From Hypericibacter terrae (GTDB lineage: Bacteria; Pseudomonadota; Alphaproteobacteria; Dongiales; Dongiaceae), in assembly GCF_008728855.1 (NCBI RefSeq), contig NZ_CP042906.1, forward strand, positions 186,001 to 250,000: a DNA stretch of 64,000 bases, given 5' to 3'. The notes under the pieces were generated by a model, which was not told the DNA's origin, did no database searches, and saw only the letters and a program-made list of their open reading frames with translations. A program made the position numbers and the translations under genes. Below, piece after piece: positions 8,599 through 18,126 of this stretch. Numbering within the stretch: position 1 is the stretch's first letter; the number at the start of each line of letters is the position of its first letter.

Positions 8599-9087
8599 AT
8601 GACACGCCTATCGCTTTTCAACAGCCCGTTGCTGCTCGGCTTCGATCATTTCGAGCGTACGCTCGATCGCATCTCGAAGCAGTCGGCCGAGGGCTACCCC
8701 CCTTACAACATCGAGCAGGTCGGCGAAGACCGTTTGCGGATCACGCTCGCGGTGGCCGGCTTCGCGCTCGAGGAGCTGGAAGTCCAGCTCGAGGCCAGCC
8801 AGCTCACGGTCCGTGGCCGTCAGCAGGATGAGCCCGGCCGCGTCTTCCTGCATCGCGGTATCGCCGCGCGCCAGTTCCAGCGCAGCTTCGTCCTCGCCGA
8901 GGGCGTCGACGTCACCGGCGCCAGCCTGGACAACGGCCTGCTCAATATCGAACTGCGCCGCCCGACGATCGAGAGCGAAGTGCGCCAGATCGCCATTCAG
9001 GGCAGCCGCACCACCGAACATCGCAAGGTTGCCACCACGACATTGGAGCCGTCCGGCAACCGGACCCAGCGCAAGGAGCGCGAGTAA
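8599..9087 (+). CDS. Small heat shock protein, Hsp20 family
   Basis: Small heat-shock proteins bind unfolding proteins and hold them for refolding. The 162-residue product contains an alpha-crystallin domain (about residues 35-135) with YNIEQVGEDRLRITLAVAGF, LTVRGRQ, and the closing LDNGLLNIELRR. It is of the IbpA/HspH type. The ATG at 8599 is chosen over an upstream frame extension because it follows the GGAGGAG ribosome site and gives MTRLSLFNSPLL, as in relatives. A sigma-32-like promoter and a ROSE-like leader precede it. The DUF1150 gene follows at once. Confidence 0.92.
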   Translation: MTRLSLFNSPLLLGFDHFERTLDRISKQSAEGYPPYNIEQVGEDRLRITLAVAGFALEELEVQLEASQLTVRGRQQDEPGRVFLHRGIAARQFQRSFVLAEGVDVTGASLDNGLLNIELRRPTIESEVRQIAIQGSRTTEHRKVATTTLEPSGNRTQRKERE

Positions 9088-9088
9088 C

Positions 9089-9328
9089 ATGAACACGAAC
9101 AAGAACACCAACAAGACGACCGAGACCCGCGTGCCGCCGATGAGCGATGCGGATCTGGCGGTGCTGGGTCTGGCCGACGTGGCCTATGTCCGCCCCGTGA
9201 TGGTCGAGGGCAAGCCGGGCTTCGCGGTCCATGCCGCGAACGGCAACCGCCTCGGCGTCGCGCCGAGCCGAGAGATCGCCCAGGCCTTCATCCACGAGCA
9301 GGAGCTCGAGGCCGTCAGCCTGCATTGA
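9089..9328 (+). CDS. DUF1150 family protein
   Basis: This 79-residue protein contains ADLAVLGLADVAYVRPV and the C-terminal GVAPSREIAQAFIHEQEL, the conserved parts of DUF1150. Function is unknown, but the family is regularly found directly after an hsp20 gene in alphaproteobacteria. The ATG lies one base after the Hsp20 stop, with GCAAGGAGCG inside the Hsp20 3' end as ribosome site. The two are surely co-transcribed and probably share heat induction. Confidence 0.88.
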   Translation: MNTNKNTNKTTETRVPPMSDADLAVLGLADVAYVRPVMVEGKPGFAVHAANGNRLGVAPSREIAQAFIHEQELEAVSLH

Positions 9329-9360
9329 ACGGAGACTGATGCTTCTGGGCTGTCATCGCC

Positions 9361-9371
9361 GGGCTTGACCC
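9361..9371. repeat. 11-bp target duplication, left copy
   Basis: GGGCTTGACCC here is repeated exactly at 10644-10654 on the other side of the IS element. The length agrees with the 9-12 base duplications of IS4-family elements. Confidence 0.85.
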
Positions 9372-10643
9372 ACGGCTGTCCGGTTGAGTTTTTGTGGACG
9401 CGGTGCATGGCGTTGATTCTACTCGGTCCTGAACGTCGGCAAACGTTTCGGGACACGGGCAGAGGGTCAGCGCCATGCGGCACCAGAATAGCGTATTTCA
9501 TTCGGTTCTTAAGCAGGTTGCGTGGCTCGACTTCGATCGGCTGGTCGAGGCCCACAATAGCGATGCTCGGGTGCGGCGGTTGACGACCAAGGGCCAGTTC
9601 GTGGCGCTGCTCTACGGCCAGCTTTCGGGCGCGACGAGCCTGCGGGAGATCGTGAGCGGGCTGACGAGCCACGCGGCGCGGCTCTATCACCTGGGAACGG
9701 GCGAGGTTCGCCGTTCGACGCTGGCCGATGCCAATGCCATAAGGCCGAGCGGGCTGTTCGCCGAGTTGCTCGCCGTGATGATCAAGCAGGCCCATCGCGG
9801 GCTGCGCCGCAAGATCGCCGAAACCACCTATCTGATCGATTCCACTGGCTTGCGATTGAGCGGTCTGAGCGCCGATTGGGCCCGTTTCAGCGCCGGCGTC
9901 TGCGGCGCCAAGCTGCATGTGATCTACGATCCCGACGCCGACCGCCCCATCTATGCCGCTGTCAGTGCGGCGAATGTCAACGACATTACCCCCGCCCACG
10001 ACATGCCGGTCGAGCCCGGCGCCACCTATGTCTTCGACCTCGGCTATTACGACTATGCCTGGTGGGCCAAGCTGGACGCTGCCGGATGCCGCATCGTCAC
10101 TCGCTTCAAATCCAACACACCCCTGACCCTCGTCGCCGAGAACGCCCTGCCCCGGGGCAGCGCCATTCTCTCCGACCGGATCGGATATCTCCCGGCCCGC
10201 CAAGCCGCCAGCCGCAAAAACCCCTTCCAAGACCCGGTCCGCGAGATCCGCGTGAAGACCGAAACCGGCAAGATCCTGCGCATCTTGTGCAACGATCTCG
10301 ACGCCAGCGCCCAGGAGATCGCAGACCTCTACAAGCGCCGCTGGGCGATCGAGCTGTTCTTCCGGTGGGTCAAGCAGACCCTGAAAATCACCCGCTTTCT
10401 CGGCACTTCCGAGAACGCCGTTCGCATCCAGATCGCCGTCGCCCTGATCGCTTTCCTGTTGTTGCGATTGGCACAGAAAGCCATCAAGGACGGTCACAGC
10501 CCGTTGGCCTTCGCCCGCCTCGTGCGCGCCAACCTCATGCATCGCAGGCGCATCGACCGCCTGCTCGAACCCGAAACCGCCCCAATTCCGAACCCACATC
10601 AAATGGCGCTACAATGGAGCTGAAACCGGAACCGGACAGCCGT
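9372..10643 (+). mobile_element. IS4-family insertion sequence, complete
   Basis: The 1272-base element has perfect 14-base terminal inverted repeats (ACGGCTGTCCGGTT at the left end; its reverse complement at the right end). It is bounded by an 11-base direct repeat GGGCTTGACCC and carries a single transposase gene. All parts look intact, so the insertion is probably recent. Joining the flanks restores a palindromic intergenic repeat. Confidence 0.9.
9475..10623 (+). CDS. IS4-family DDE transposase
   Basis: The 382-residue transposase has an N-terminal dimerisation/DNA-binding part (RRLTTKGQFVALLYGQLSG). A DDE core follows: Asp in YLIDSTGLRL, Asp in YVFDLGYYDYAWW, and Glu in the Y-x2-R-x3-E-x6-K signature YKRRWAIELFFRWVKQ near the C-terminus. 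These are the catalytic residues that move the surrounding element. There is no frameshift or internal stop. The start is the ATG at 9475; an upstream overlapping frame is not needed. Confidence 0.93.
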   Translation: MRHQNSVFHSVLKQVAWLDFDRLVEAHNSDARVRRLTTKGQFVALLYGQLSGATSLREIVSGLTSHAARLYHLGTGEVRRSTLADANAIRPSGLFAELLAVMIKQAHRGLRRKIAETTYLIDSTGLRLSGLSADWARFSAGVCGAKLHVIYDPDADRPIYAAVSAANVNDITPAHDMPVEPGATYVFDLGYYDYAWWAKLDAAGCRIVTRFKSNTPLTLVAENALPRGSAILSDRIGYLPARQAASRKNPFQDPVREIRVKTETGKILRILCNDLDASAQEIADLYKRRWAIELFFRWVKQTLKITRFLGTSENAVRIQIAVALIAFLLLRLAQKAIKDGHSPLAFARLVRANLMHRRRIDRLLEPETAPIPNPHQMALQWS

Positions 10644-10705
10644 GGGCTTGACCCGGGGATCCAGTCCCGAAGCCCCTGGATGCCCGCGTCAAGCGCGGGC
10701 ATGAC
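10644..10705. repeat. Right part of palindromic repeat split by the IS, with right target copy
   Basis: The segment starts with the target duplication GGGCTTGACCC. It runs into CCAG...CTGG arms and ends with the CCCGCGTCAAGCGCGGG hairpin and ATGACA. The left part (TGTCATCGCC, 9351-9360) precedes the IS. Together they match a common extragenic palindrome whose arms contain GTCAAGC / GCTTGAC. Confidence 0.7.
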
Positions 10706-10716
10706 ATGTGTGGAGC

Positions 10717-11178
10717 TTACGCCGCGTGCGCGGTCGGCTCCGTGAGGAGTGCGTAGAGGGCGGCGGGCTGGTCGGCTCCGCGCAGCTTCTCGCAGGTGGG
10801 GCGGTCGCGCAGCAGGCGCGAGACGCGCGCCAGGGCCTTCAGGTGATCGGCGCCCGCCGATTCCGGCGCCAGCAGCAGGAAAATCAGATCGACCGGCTGC
10901 TCGTCGATGGAATCGAAATCGATCGGCTGGTCGAGGCGCGCGAACAGGCCATAGAGGCGCTTCAGATCGGCCAGCTTGCCATGCGGGATCGCGATGCCGT
11001 TGCCGACGCCGGTGGTCCCCAGGCGCTCGCGCTCCAGCAGCACGTCGAAGATCGCCCGCTCATGCAGGCCGGTCGCCTCGGCCGCGCGCCGCGCGAGCTC
11101 GTGCAGCGCCTGCTTCTTGCTGCTCGCGCGCAGGTTCGCGATCACATTCTCGGGCGAGAGCAAATCCGTAATCTCCAT
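10717..11178 (-). CDS. ptsN: PTS IIA-like nitrogen regulatory protein PtsN (EIIA-Ntr)
   Basis: PtsN accepts phosphate from the PTS-Ntr phosphorelay and regulates nitrogen, potassium and stress functions. The 153-residue protein is a PTS EIIA type-2 domain with the phospho-acceptor His in GIAIPHGKL and the following FARLDQPIDFDSID. The start MEITDLLSPE is preceded by GGGGGA. It follows hpf by 46 bases on the same strand as rpoN, the classical rpoN-hpf-ptsN order. Confidence 0.95.
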   Translation of the reverse strand: MEITDLLSPENVIANLRASSKKQALHELARRAAEATGLHERAIFDVLLERERLGTTGVGNGIAIPHGKLADLKRLYGLFARLDQPIDFDSIDEQPVDLIFLLLAPESAGADHLKALARVSRLLRDRPTCEKLRGADQPAALYALLTEPTAHAA

Positions 11179-11224
11179 CGCATCCCCCGATCTGGGAAAA
11201 AGAGCCAACGGCCGTGAAGCCGCG

Positions 11225-11812
11225 TTAGTTCCGGGCGGGCTGGCCCGGATCGACCCAGCCGAAATTTCCGTCCGCGCGCCGATAGACCATGTTGAGCCCG
11301 CCATGGGCGCGGTTGCGGAACATCATCGCGCTCTGGCTGGCGAGATCGAGGCGCATGACCGCCTCGCTCACCGTCAGGGTCGGCACGTCGGTCGCCATCT
11401 CGGCGACGATCAGCGGCCCGCCATCGTCCGGGACGGCCTCGACGTCGCCGGCCTCGGCCTCGTCGGAGCCCGGCGCCACCACATACTGGCTGGCGCGCTC
11501 CGCCTCGACCGCGGTGCGGTGATGGTCGCGCAGCCGCGTCTTGTAGCGGCGCAGCCGGCCCGACAACCGCACGGCGGCCTCGTCGAAGGCGGGATAGGGC
11601 TGGTCGGCCTTGGCCTCGCTCACCAGCATGATGCCGCGGCCGATATGGATCGCGACCTGGACCGACAGCAGATGCGCCTCCCGGGAGAACACGACGCTGG
11701 CATCGATCGCCTGACCGAAATATTTCTCGAGGATCGATTCGAGGCTATCCGCCACATGCTGGCGCAACGCATCGCCAACGTCGATCTGCTTGCCGGTGAC
11801 GGTCAGCTGCAT
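11225..11812 (-). CDS. hpf: Ribosome hibernation promoting factor, long form
   Basis: Hpf binds the 30S decoding channel and promotes inactive ribosome dimers in starved cells. The N-terminal domain (about residues 1-105) begins MQLTVTGKQIDVGDALRQHV. The C-terminal dimerisation domain has VSEAVMRLDLASQSAMMFRN and NMVYRRADGNFGWVDP. The length of 195 residues identifies the long form, as usual in alphaproteobacteria. An upstream in-frame extension to 11935 lacks family similarity and is left out. Confidence 0.95.
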   Translation of the reverse strand: MQLTVTGKQIDVGDALRQHVADSLESILEKYFGQAIDASVVFSREAHLLSVQVAIHIGRGIMLVSEAKADQPYPAFDEAAVRLSGRLRRYKTRLRDHHRTAVEAERASQYVVAPGSDEAEAGDVEAVPDDGGPLIVAEMATDVPTLTVSEAVMRLDLASQSAMMFRNRAHGGLNMVYRRADGNFGWVDPGQPARN

Positions 11813-11985
11813 GGGCTTTGGATTTGTCCGGAGGATTGTCGCGTGGCCCTGTCGGCCTTTCCGGCCCTGTCTTTCGTCGAACGAGGGGGCCGCGCGGAAG
11901 GCCGGGAAATTAGGGAGGCACCCCCAGCCTGTCAATAGCGGCCCGCCCTGCGGCGCGTTGGCTCAGGCCTTCGATATAACGCGTT

Positions 11986-13380
11986 CTAGCCGACGCGCAA
12001 GACGCGCTGACGACGACGCTCTGTGGATGACGGAATTCTAAGCGATTCCCGATACTTGGCGACCGTGCGCCGGGCGATATCCACACCCTCGCCCTTGAGC
12101 AGCTGGACCAGCCGGTCGTCGGAGAGCACCTCGCTCTCGGACTCGATGAGGCCCTTGATTCGCGCCCGGACCGCGGCCGCGGAATGGCTCTCGCCCCCGG
12201 CGGTGTCGGCAATGGCATTCGAGAAGAAGAACCGCAGCTCATAAAGGCCGCGCGGGGTGGCGATGTATTTGTTCGCGGCCACCCGGCTCACGGTGCTCTC
12301 ATGCATGCCGATGGTGGCGGCGATGTCGCGCCGCATCAGCGGCTTCAGATGCTGCACGCCATGACCGAAGAACGCATCCTGCTGGCGCACGATCTCGGTC
12401 GCCACCTTGAGGATCGTGACCGCGCGCTGATGCAGCGACTTCACCAGCCAGTTGGCCGAGGTCATCTGCGTCACGATGTAGTCGCGGTCTTCCTTGCCGC
12501 GGCTGCCCTTGAGCAGGCGCGAGTAATAGCTCTGATTGACCAGCACGCGCGGCAGTGTCTGGTTGTTGAGCTCGACCACCCAGCCGCCCTCGGGGGTGCG
12601 ATGCATGAGGATGTCGGGCGTGACGGGCGTAAGGGGCGCGGCGTCGAAGGCCAAGGCCGGCTTGGGATCGAGCGCCTTGATCTCGCTCACCATCTGGGTG
12701 AGGTCCTCGGCGTCGACGGCGCAGATGCGCATCAGCTTGACGCGGTCGCCCTGGGCCAGGAGATGGAGATGATCCAGCAGCGCCTGCATCGCCGGGTCGA
12801 GGCGGTTGCGGTCGAGCAGCTGGAGGGCCAGGCATTCCTTGAGATTGCGCGCGAAGATTCCGGGCGGATCGAACTGCTGCAGCTGCTTGAGCACCGTCTC
12901 GACGCGCGAGGCGTCGCAGCCCAGCCGTTCGGCAACGGGCTCGAGCCCGCCCATGACATAGCCCGCCTCGTCGAGCGAATCGATCAGCGCCAGTCCGATC
13001 GCGCGGTCGGCGGGATCCTGGATGTCGAGGGTGAGCTGGGTGGTGAGATGCTCGCGCAGGTCGATCGCGTTGGCGAGAGTCTCCTCGATCGGCGGCCCGT
13101 CATTGCCGTCGCGCGTGCCGTTGCCCGAGCCGCTGCGGCTGCGCCCGAGCCCGCTGTTCAGGCCGTTGTCCGGCGGCGAGGGCAGGGCTCCGCGGGCGCC
13201 GGGCGCGAGCACCGGCTCGTCCTCGTCGCGCTCCAGCAGCGGATTTTGCTCAAGCTCGCGCTCGACATAGGCGGAGACTTCGAGATTGCTGAGCTCAAGC
13301 AGCTTGATCGCCTGCTGCAGCTGCGGCGTCATCACCAGAGAGGTGGACTGCCGCAGGTCGAGGCGCTGAGTGACTGCCAT
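11986..13380 (-). CDS. rpoN: RNA polymerase sigma-54 factor
   Basis: RpoN directs RNA polymerase to -24/-12 promoters with AAA+ activators. The glutamine- and leucine-rich region I is visible at residues 1-50 (QSTSLVMTPQLQQAIKLLEL). An acidic linker follows, then the core-binding domain. The RpoN box ARRTVAKYRE lies near residues 436-445. Length 464 is normal. The start MAVTQRLDLRQS follows the lptB stop by 11 bases, so transcription from the lpt genes may continue into rpoN. Confidence 0.97.
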   Translation of the reverse strand: MAVTQRLDLRQSTSLVMTPQLQQAIKLLELSNLEVSAYVERELEQNPLLERDEDEPVLAPGARGALPSPPDNGLNSGLGRSRSGSGNGTRDGNDGPPIEETLANAIDLREHLTTQLTLDIQDPADRAIGLALIDSLDEAGYVMGGLEPVAERLGCDASRVETVLKQLQQFDPPGIFARNLKECLALQLLDRNRLDPAMQALLDHLHLLAQGDRVKLMRICAVDAEDLTQMVSEIKALDPKPALAFDAAPLTPVTPDILMHRTPEGGWVVELNNQTLPRVLVNQSYYSRLLKGSRGKEDRDYIVTQMTSANWLVKSLHQRAVTILKVATEIVRQQDAFFGHGVQHLKPLMRRDIAATIGMHESTVSRVAANKYIATPRGLYELRFFFSNAIADTAGGESHSAAAVRARIKGLIESESEVLSDDRLVQLLKGEGVDIARRTVAKYRESLRIPSSTERRRQRVLRVG

Positions 13381-13391
13381 GGCCCTAATGG

Positions 13392-14240
<849 letters not shown>

Positions 14241-14250
14241 GAAACCGACG

Positions 14251-15165
14251 TCAGGGTGTCGTCGGCGTCGTTCCCTGACCCGGGAAAATCAAGGTATGGA
14301 CCCGTGATCCGGTGCCGGGTTGTCCGAGAATCCGGCTGACCCCGGTTTTCATGTCGAATTCGGCGCGGTCGCCCTCGAGCTGGTTCTGGCCGCGCGTGAT
14401 CTTAACCGAACCGTCGAGCGTGGCGATATCGGAATCGAGGTTGTAGACGGCCGTGGCGCCCTGGGCGTAATCCTCGCCCCGCCAGATCCGCACATGGCCC
14501 TTGGCCTCGACCTGATAGAGCTCGGTCTTGCCATCGGCGCCCTTGCGCATATAGCCGGTCAGAAGGTCGGCTTTCACGCGGCGGTCGCCTTCGACCACCT
14601 CGGCATTGCCGCGCGCCACCATGGCCAGCTGCTTCTGCCAATATTCGAGGCTGTCGGTGGCCGTCAGGGTCTGCTTCTTGGTCTGAGCATGGAGGTTCTT
14701 GCCGGTCACGACCAGGGAGCCCTGGTCGAGATCGTAGACGGCGCGATCGCCCCAGATCTTGTCGCTGCTCGACATCAGCAGCACGTTGCCTTCGGCCGTG
14801 ACGCGATAGATGTCGCTGCTGCCCTTCGCGGACTCGCGATAATAGGCGCTGAGCACGTCGGCATTGACCTCGAGATCGCCGCGCTTGGCGCGGGCCTTGC
14901 CGCGCGCGATATAGACCTTGTCGTCGCGCCGCCACTCGATACCGTCATCGGCCTCGATCTCGATCGGGGCGGAGGAATTCGTCAGATCCAGCCCCGCGCC
15001 GGGCGTGTCGACGCTGGCGGCCGTTTCGCTCCAGGCCGGCCGGGCCGCGACGAAGAGGGCGCCGAAGGCCAGGAATCCGCCCAGGTTCGCGAGCAGGAAG
15101 CGGCGGCGCGAGGCCGGCAGCGCCGCACCCATCCGCGGATCGTGGCCGACCGGAACGCGGATCAA
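14251..15165 (-). CDS. lptA: LPS transport periplasmic protein LptA (OstA-like)
   Basis: LptA forms the periplasmic beta-jellyroll bridge for lipopolysaccharide. After a hydrophobic signal segment with an RRRFLLANLGGFLAFGAL core, the mature part shows repeated OstA strands: NSSAPIEIEADDGIEW, VYIARGKARAKRGDLEVNADVL, NAEVVEGDRRVKADLLTGYM. It is 304 residues, longer than E. coli LptA (185), as in many alphaproteobacteria. The 5' start is a TTG that overlaps the lptC stop as TTGA. An ATG at 15132 (MGAALPASRRR) is a plausible alternative. The twin Arg run could suggest Tat export, which I cannot confirm. Confidence 0.9.
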   Translation of the reverse strand: MIRVPVGHDPRMGAALPASRRRFLLANLGGFLAFGALFVAARPAWSETAASVDTPGAGLDLTNSSAPIEIEADDGIEWRRDDKVYIARGKARAKRGDLEVNADVLSAYYRESAKGSSDIYRVTAEGNVLLMSSSDKIWGDRAVYDLDQGSLVVTGKNLHAQTKKQTLTATDSLEYWQKQLAMVARGNAEVVEGDRRVKADLLTGYMRKGADGKTELYQVEAKGHVRIWRGEDYAQGATAVYNLDSDIATLDGSVKITRGQNQLEGDRAEFDMKTGVSRILGQPGTGSRVHTLIFPGQGTTPTTP

Positions 15166-15830
15166 GGCAGCTTCTCCTGCTGGATGCCCTGATAGAGCAG
15201 CACGCGCGATTTGCCGGTGAGCTCGATGACGGCGCCCTTGTCCGTGACCCGCAAGCCTTCGCCGGAGATTTCGCCCGCCGGACCCTGGCCGGTGACGCCT
15301 GTGTCGCTCACCGCCTTGCCCAGGTCGAAATCGACCGAGATCGATTCCACATGGAGCTCGTAGCCCTTGTCCTGGAACAAGCTGACCTTGCCAGCGAGGT
15401 CGAGATGCTTGGTCGAGCGCTGGAAGCGCCCGCTGTCGGCGGACACCGCCATCCAGCTGCCGTTGGCCATGGTCATGTCGGCCTGCGGGCGGAGCAGATC
15501 GATCAGATCGTCATTGCCCTTGACCTGGCTGGCTTCGGCGGCCGTGACGGTATAGGGGCGGTTCTGGTCGTCGATGCCCTGGAAGCGCGGATTGACCATG
15601 CTCAGCCGGTCGATCTGGGTGGGCGCGATCGAGGCCATGCCGATGCGGAAGCGGCCATCCTCGATCCGGATCTGCGACCAGACCGCGAGCAGCGCGATCA
15701 GACCCGCCGCCAGGATCGGCAGCACGAACTTCATCGCGGTGACGAAGCGGCTGTAATCGCGCACATGACGACGGCCGCGTGGCAGCGACCGCGCGGGCGC
15801 GTTCAACCTCGCCATCGCTTCCTCGGCCAT
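15162..15830 (-). CDS. lptC: LPS export protein LptC
   Basis: LptC is the inner-membrane anchor that passes lipopolysaccharide from LptBFG to LptA. It has one transmembrane segment (about residues 31-51, FVLPILAAGLIALLAVWS) followed by a periplasmic beta domain with NPRFQGIDDQNRPYTVTAAEA, the conserved part of the family. Length 222. The ATG is preceded by GGAGGG. The stop overlaps the lptA start. Confidence 0.92.
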   Translation of the reverse strand: MAEEAMARLNAPARSLPRGRRHVRDYSRFVTAMKFVLPILAAGLIALLAVWSQIRIEDGRFRIGMASIAPTQIDRLSMVNPRFQGIDDQNRPYTVTAAEASQVKGNDDLIDLLRPQADMTMANGSWMAVSADSGRFQRSTKHLDLAGKVSLFQDKGYELHVESISVDFDLGKAVSDTGVTGQGPAGEISGEGLRVTDKGAVIELTGKSRVLLYQGIQQEKLP

Positions 15831-15873
15831 TCAGCCCTCCGCCTTCTCGATCGGGGTCATCGATGGCGCGCCG

Positions 15874-16896
15874 TCAGACCACGCCGGCGCGCAGGCAGTC
15901 GTGAATATGGAGAATACCGATCGGCAATTCGTCTTCCACGACGAACAAGACCGTGATCGGGCGCTCGTCGTCGTCGCCATTCATGATCCGCACCGCCTCG
16001 GCCGCCAGCACGGTGGGGCGGATGGTGCGCGGATGGGCGGTCATGACGCTCTCGGCCGACGCCTCGAGCAGGTCGCGGCTCATATGCCGGCGCAGATCGC
16101 CGTCGGTGATGATCCCGATCAGGCGGCCCTTCTTGTCGGTTACGCCGACACAGCCGAAATGCTTGGCCGTCATCTCCAGCAGCACGTCGGCCATGCGCGT
16201 GCCCTGCAGGACCAGCGGAAGCTCGCTGCTCGCATGCATCAGGTCGGCGACCGACAGCAGGCGCTTGCCGAGCTGGCCGCCGGGATGAAGATCGCGAAAG
16301 CCGGTGGCGGTGAAGCCCTTGCGCTCGAGCAGTGCCACCGCGACCGCGTCGCCCATGGCGATCATGAGGGTGGTCGAGGTGGTGGGCGCCAGCCCCATCG
16401 GGCAGGCCTCCTCGGCGCGCGGCAGCAGCAGCGTGACGTCGGCCTGGCGCGCCAGCGCGCTGTCGGCGCGGCTGGTGAGCGCGATCAGCGGAATCGCGAA
16501 ACGCCGCGTATAGGCGATGATGTCGGAAAGTTCGGGCGTGTCGCCGGAGTTGGACAGCGCCAGCACCGCGTCCTCGCGCGTGATCATGCCGAGATCGCCA
16601 TGGCTGGCCTCGCCGGCATGGACGAACAAGGCGGGCGTTCCGGTCGAGGCCATGGTGGCCGCGATCTTGCGGCCGATATGGCCGCTCTTGCCGATGCCGG
16701 TCACGACCACGCGGCCGGGCACGGCCTCGATGCGGTCGAGCGCGGCGACGAAGCTGGGCCCGAGCGCCTCGGCCAGGGCCTCGAGGCCGACGACCTCCTG
16801 GGCCAGGACCCGCCGCGCGACCGTCAGGTCGTCATGCACCCGCTTCTTGGCTGCATCCGGCCGTGAGGTCGCTTCCTGGTGGGCCTGCCGCGTCAT
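15874..16896 (-). CDS. kdsD: D-arabinose 5-phosphate isomerase, KpsF/GutQ family
   Basis: KdsD converts ribulose 5-phosphate to arabinose 5-phosphate, the first step towards KDO for lipopolysaccharide. The 340-residue protein has an SIS domain (about residues 45-185) with VTGIGKSGHIGRKIAATMASTGTP, HGDLGMI and SNSGDTPEL. Two CBS domains follow, the first in LMHASSELPLV to IITDGDLRRHM. The start MTRQAHQEA follows AGGA. The next genes are lptC, lptA and lptB, so synthesis and transport of lipopolysaccharide are encoded together. Confidence 0.95.
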   Translation of the reverse strand: MTRQAHQEATSRPDAAKKRVHDDLTVARRVLAQEVVGLEALAEALGPSFVAALDRIEAVPGRVVVTGIGKSGHIGRKIAATMASTGTPALFVHAGEASHGDLGMITREDAVLALSNSGDTPELSDIIAYTRRFAIPLIALTSRADSALARQADVTLLLPRAEEACPMGLAPTTSTTLMIAMGDAVAVALLERKGFTATGFRDLHPGGQLGKRLLSVADLMHASSELPLVLQGTRMADVLLEMTAKHFGCVGVTDKKGRLIGIITDGDLRRHMSRDLLEASAESVMTAHPRTIRPTVLAAEAVRIMNGDDDERPITVLFVVEDELPIGILHIHDCLRAGVV

Positions 16897-17123
16897 GTCG
16901 ATCCTGCCTCGCCTCGCTGTCGCCGGTGTCTCTTCGGCGGAGTTCACGTCAGATTTGCGTCTTGGGTCCCTCGGCTGACCCCCGCCTCTCACGGCCAAAC
17001 CCCGGAAATCCGGCGAATCGCCAAAATCCCGGCTCGAATCCTAGCAGCCTTTGGCCAGCAACCCTATGCGTCGAGGGGCCACCGGGGGGCGTGGCGCGTC
17101 CCGCCGGCCCGGCCCGGGCCCGC

Positions 17124-17756
17124 TCAATGCTCGAAAATATCCACTTCGCCCCAGCCGGCCAGATCCAGATCGGCCCGGGTGGGAAGGAACTTGAAGCAGG
17201 CTTCGGCGATGGCGGTGCGGCCCTCGCGCGCGAGCATCTCGTCCAGCTTGGCCTTGAGCTGGTGCAGATAGAGCACGTCGCTGGCGGCATAGCGCAATTG
17301 CTCCTGGGTCAGCGTCGGCGCGCCCCAATCCGAGGATTGCTGCTGTTTCGACAGCTCGATGTTCAGCAGATCCTTGCACAGATCCTTGAGCCCATGCCGG
17401 TCGGTGAAGGTGCGGACCAGCTTCGAGGCGATCTTGGTGCAATAGAGGGGCGAGGTCACCACGCCCAGCGAACGGCGCAGGATCGCGATATCGAACCGCG
17501 CAAAATGGAACAGCTTGAGGACGGCCGGATCGGTCAGCATCCGCGCCAGATTCGGCGCCGTCTGGGGCTCGCCGGCAGGCTTGGCGGGGAATTGCACCAG
17601 ATGGCAGACGCCGTCGCCGGCCGACAGCTGCACCAGGCAGAGGCGGTCGCGGGCGGGAACCAGACCCATGGTCTCGGAGTCGATCGCGACGACCGGCCCA
17701 AGCTTGAGCCCCGCCGGCAGGTCGCCGTGATGGAGCTCGATGGTCGGCTGGGGCAT
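17124..17756 (-). CDS. Ribonuclease D-like 3'-5' exonuclease
   Basis: The 210-residue protein is a DEDDy exonuclease domain with motif I AIDSETMGL, motif II HFARFDIAIL and motif III YAASDVLYLHQL. It has no HRDC domains, unlike the E. coli RNase D of about 375 residues, but this short form is usual in alphaproteobacteria. Likely role is trimming of structured RNA 3' ends. It lies upstream of kdsD on the same strand with about 230 bases between. Confidence 0.88.
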   Translation of the reverse strand: MPQPTIELHHGDLPAGLKLGPVVAIDSETMGLVPARDRLCLVQLSAGDGVCHLVQFPAKPAGEPQTAPNLARMLTDPAVLKLFHFARFDIAILRRSLGVVTSPLYCTKIASKLVRTFTDRHGLKDLCKDLLNIELSKQQQSSDWGAPTLTQEQLRYAASDVLYLHQLKAKLDEMLAREGRTAIAEACFKFLPTRADLDLAGWGEVDIFEH

Positions 17757-17834
17757 GGAGGTGTCAACCTAGCGCGTAAAGCGGCCCTAACAGGAGAAGG
17801 CCGGGGGGCCGGGCTCGGATCATGAGCCGGCGAA

Positions 17835-17922
17835 TGGTGCCCAGGAAAAGACTCGAACTTTCACGACCTTTCGGCCACAGGTACCTGAAACCTGCGCGTC
17901 TACCAATTCCGCCACCTGGGCA
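17835..17922 (-). tRNA. tRNA-Leu (CAG)
   Basis: The 88-base gene on the minus strand has acceptor stem TGCCCAG/CTGGGCA and encoded CCA. A type II long variable arm (TGGCCGAAAGGTCGTG region) identifies a class II tRNA. The anticodon stem GCAGG/CCTGT encloses TTCAGGT, anticodon CAG. The T loop is TTCGAGTC. Confidence 0.96.
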
Positions 17923-18126
17923 TCTATAGGCAGCTTTGAAGGCGGGGATTTTCATCACGGACCCCGCAAAGTCAACCGCGAATTCCTGCTGCGAGGCCCA
18001 ATTCGGCTTCATTATAGTGCCGGTTCGGACGGCAGGGCTTGTCGACGGGCGCCAACATGGTCCTGTCGCGCGCCCGGCACAAGAGCCGGGTTCCCCGAGG
18101 GCTTCGGAACGAGGGTTGAGAGAGCG

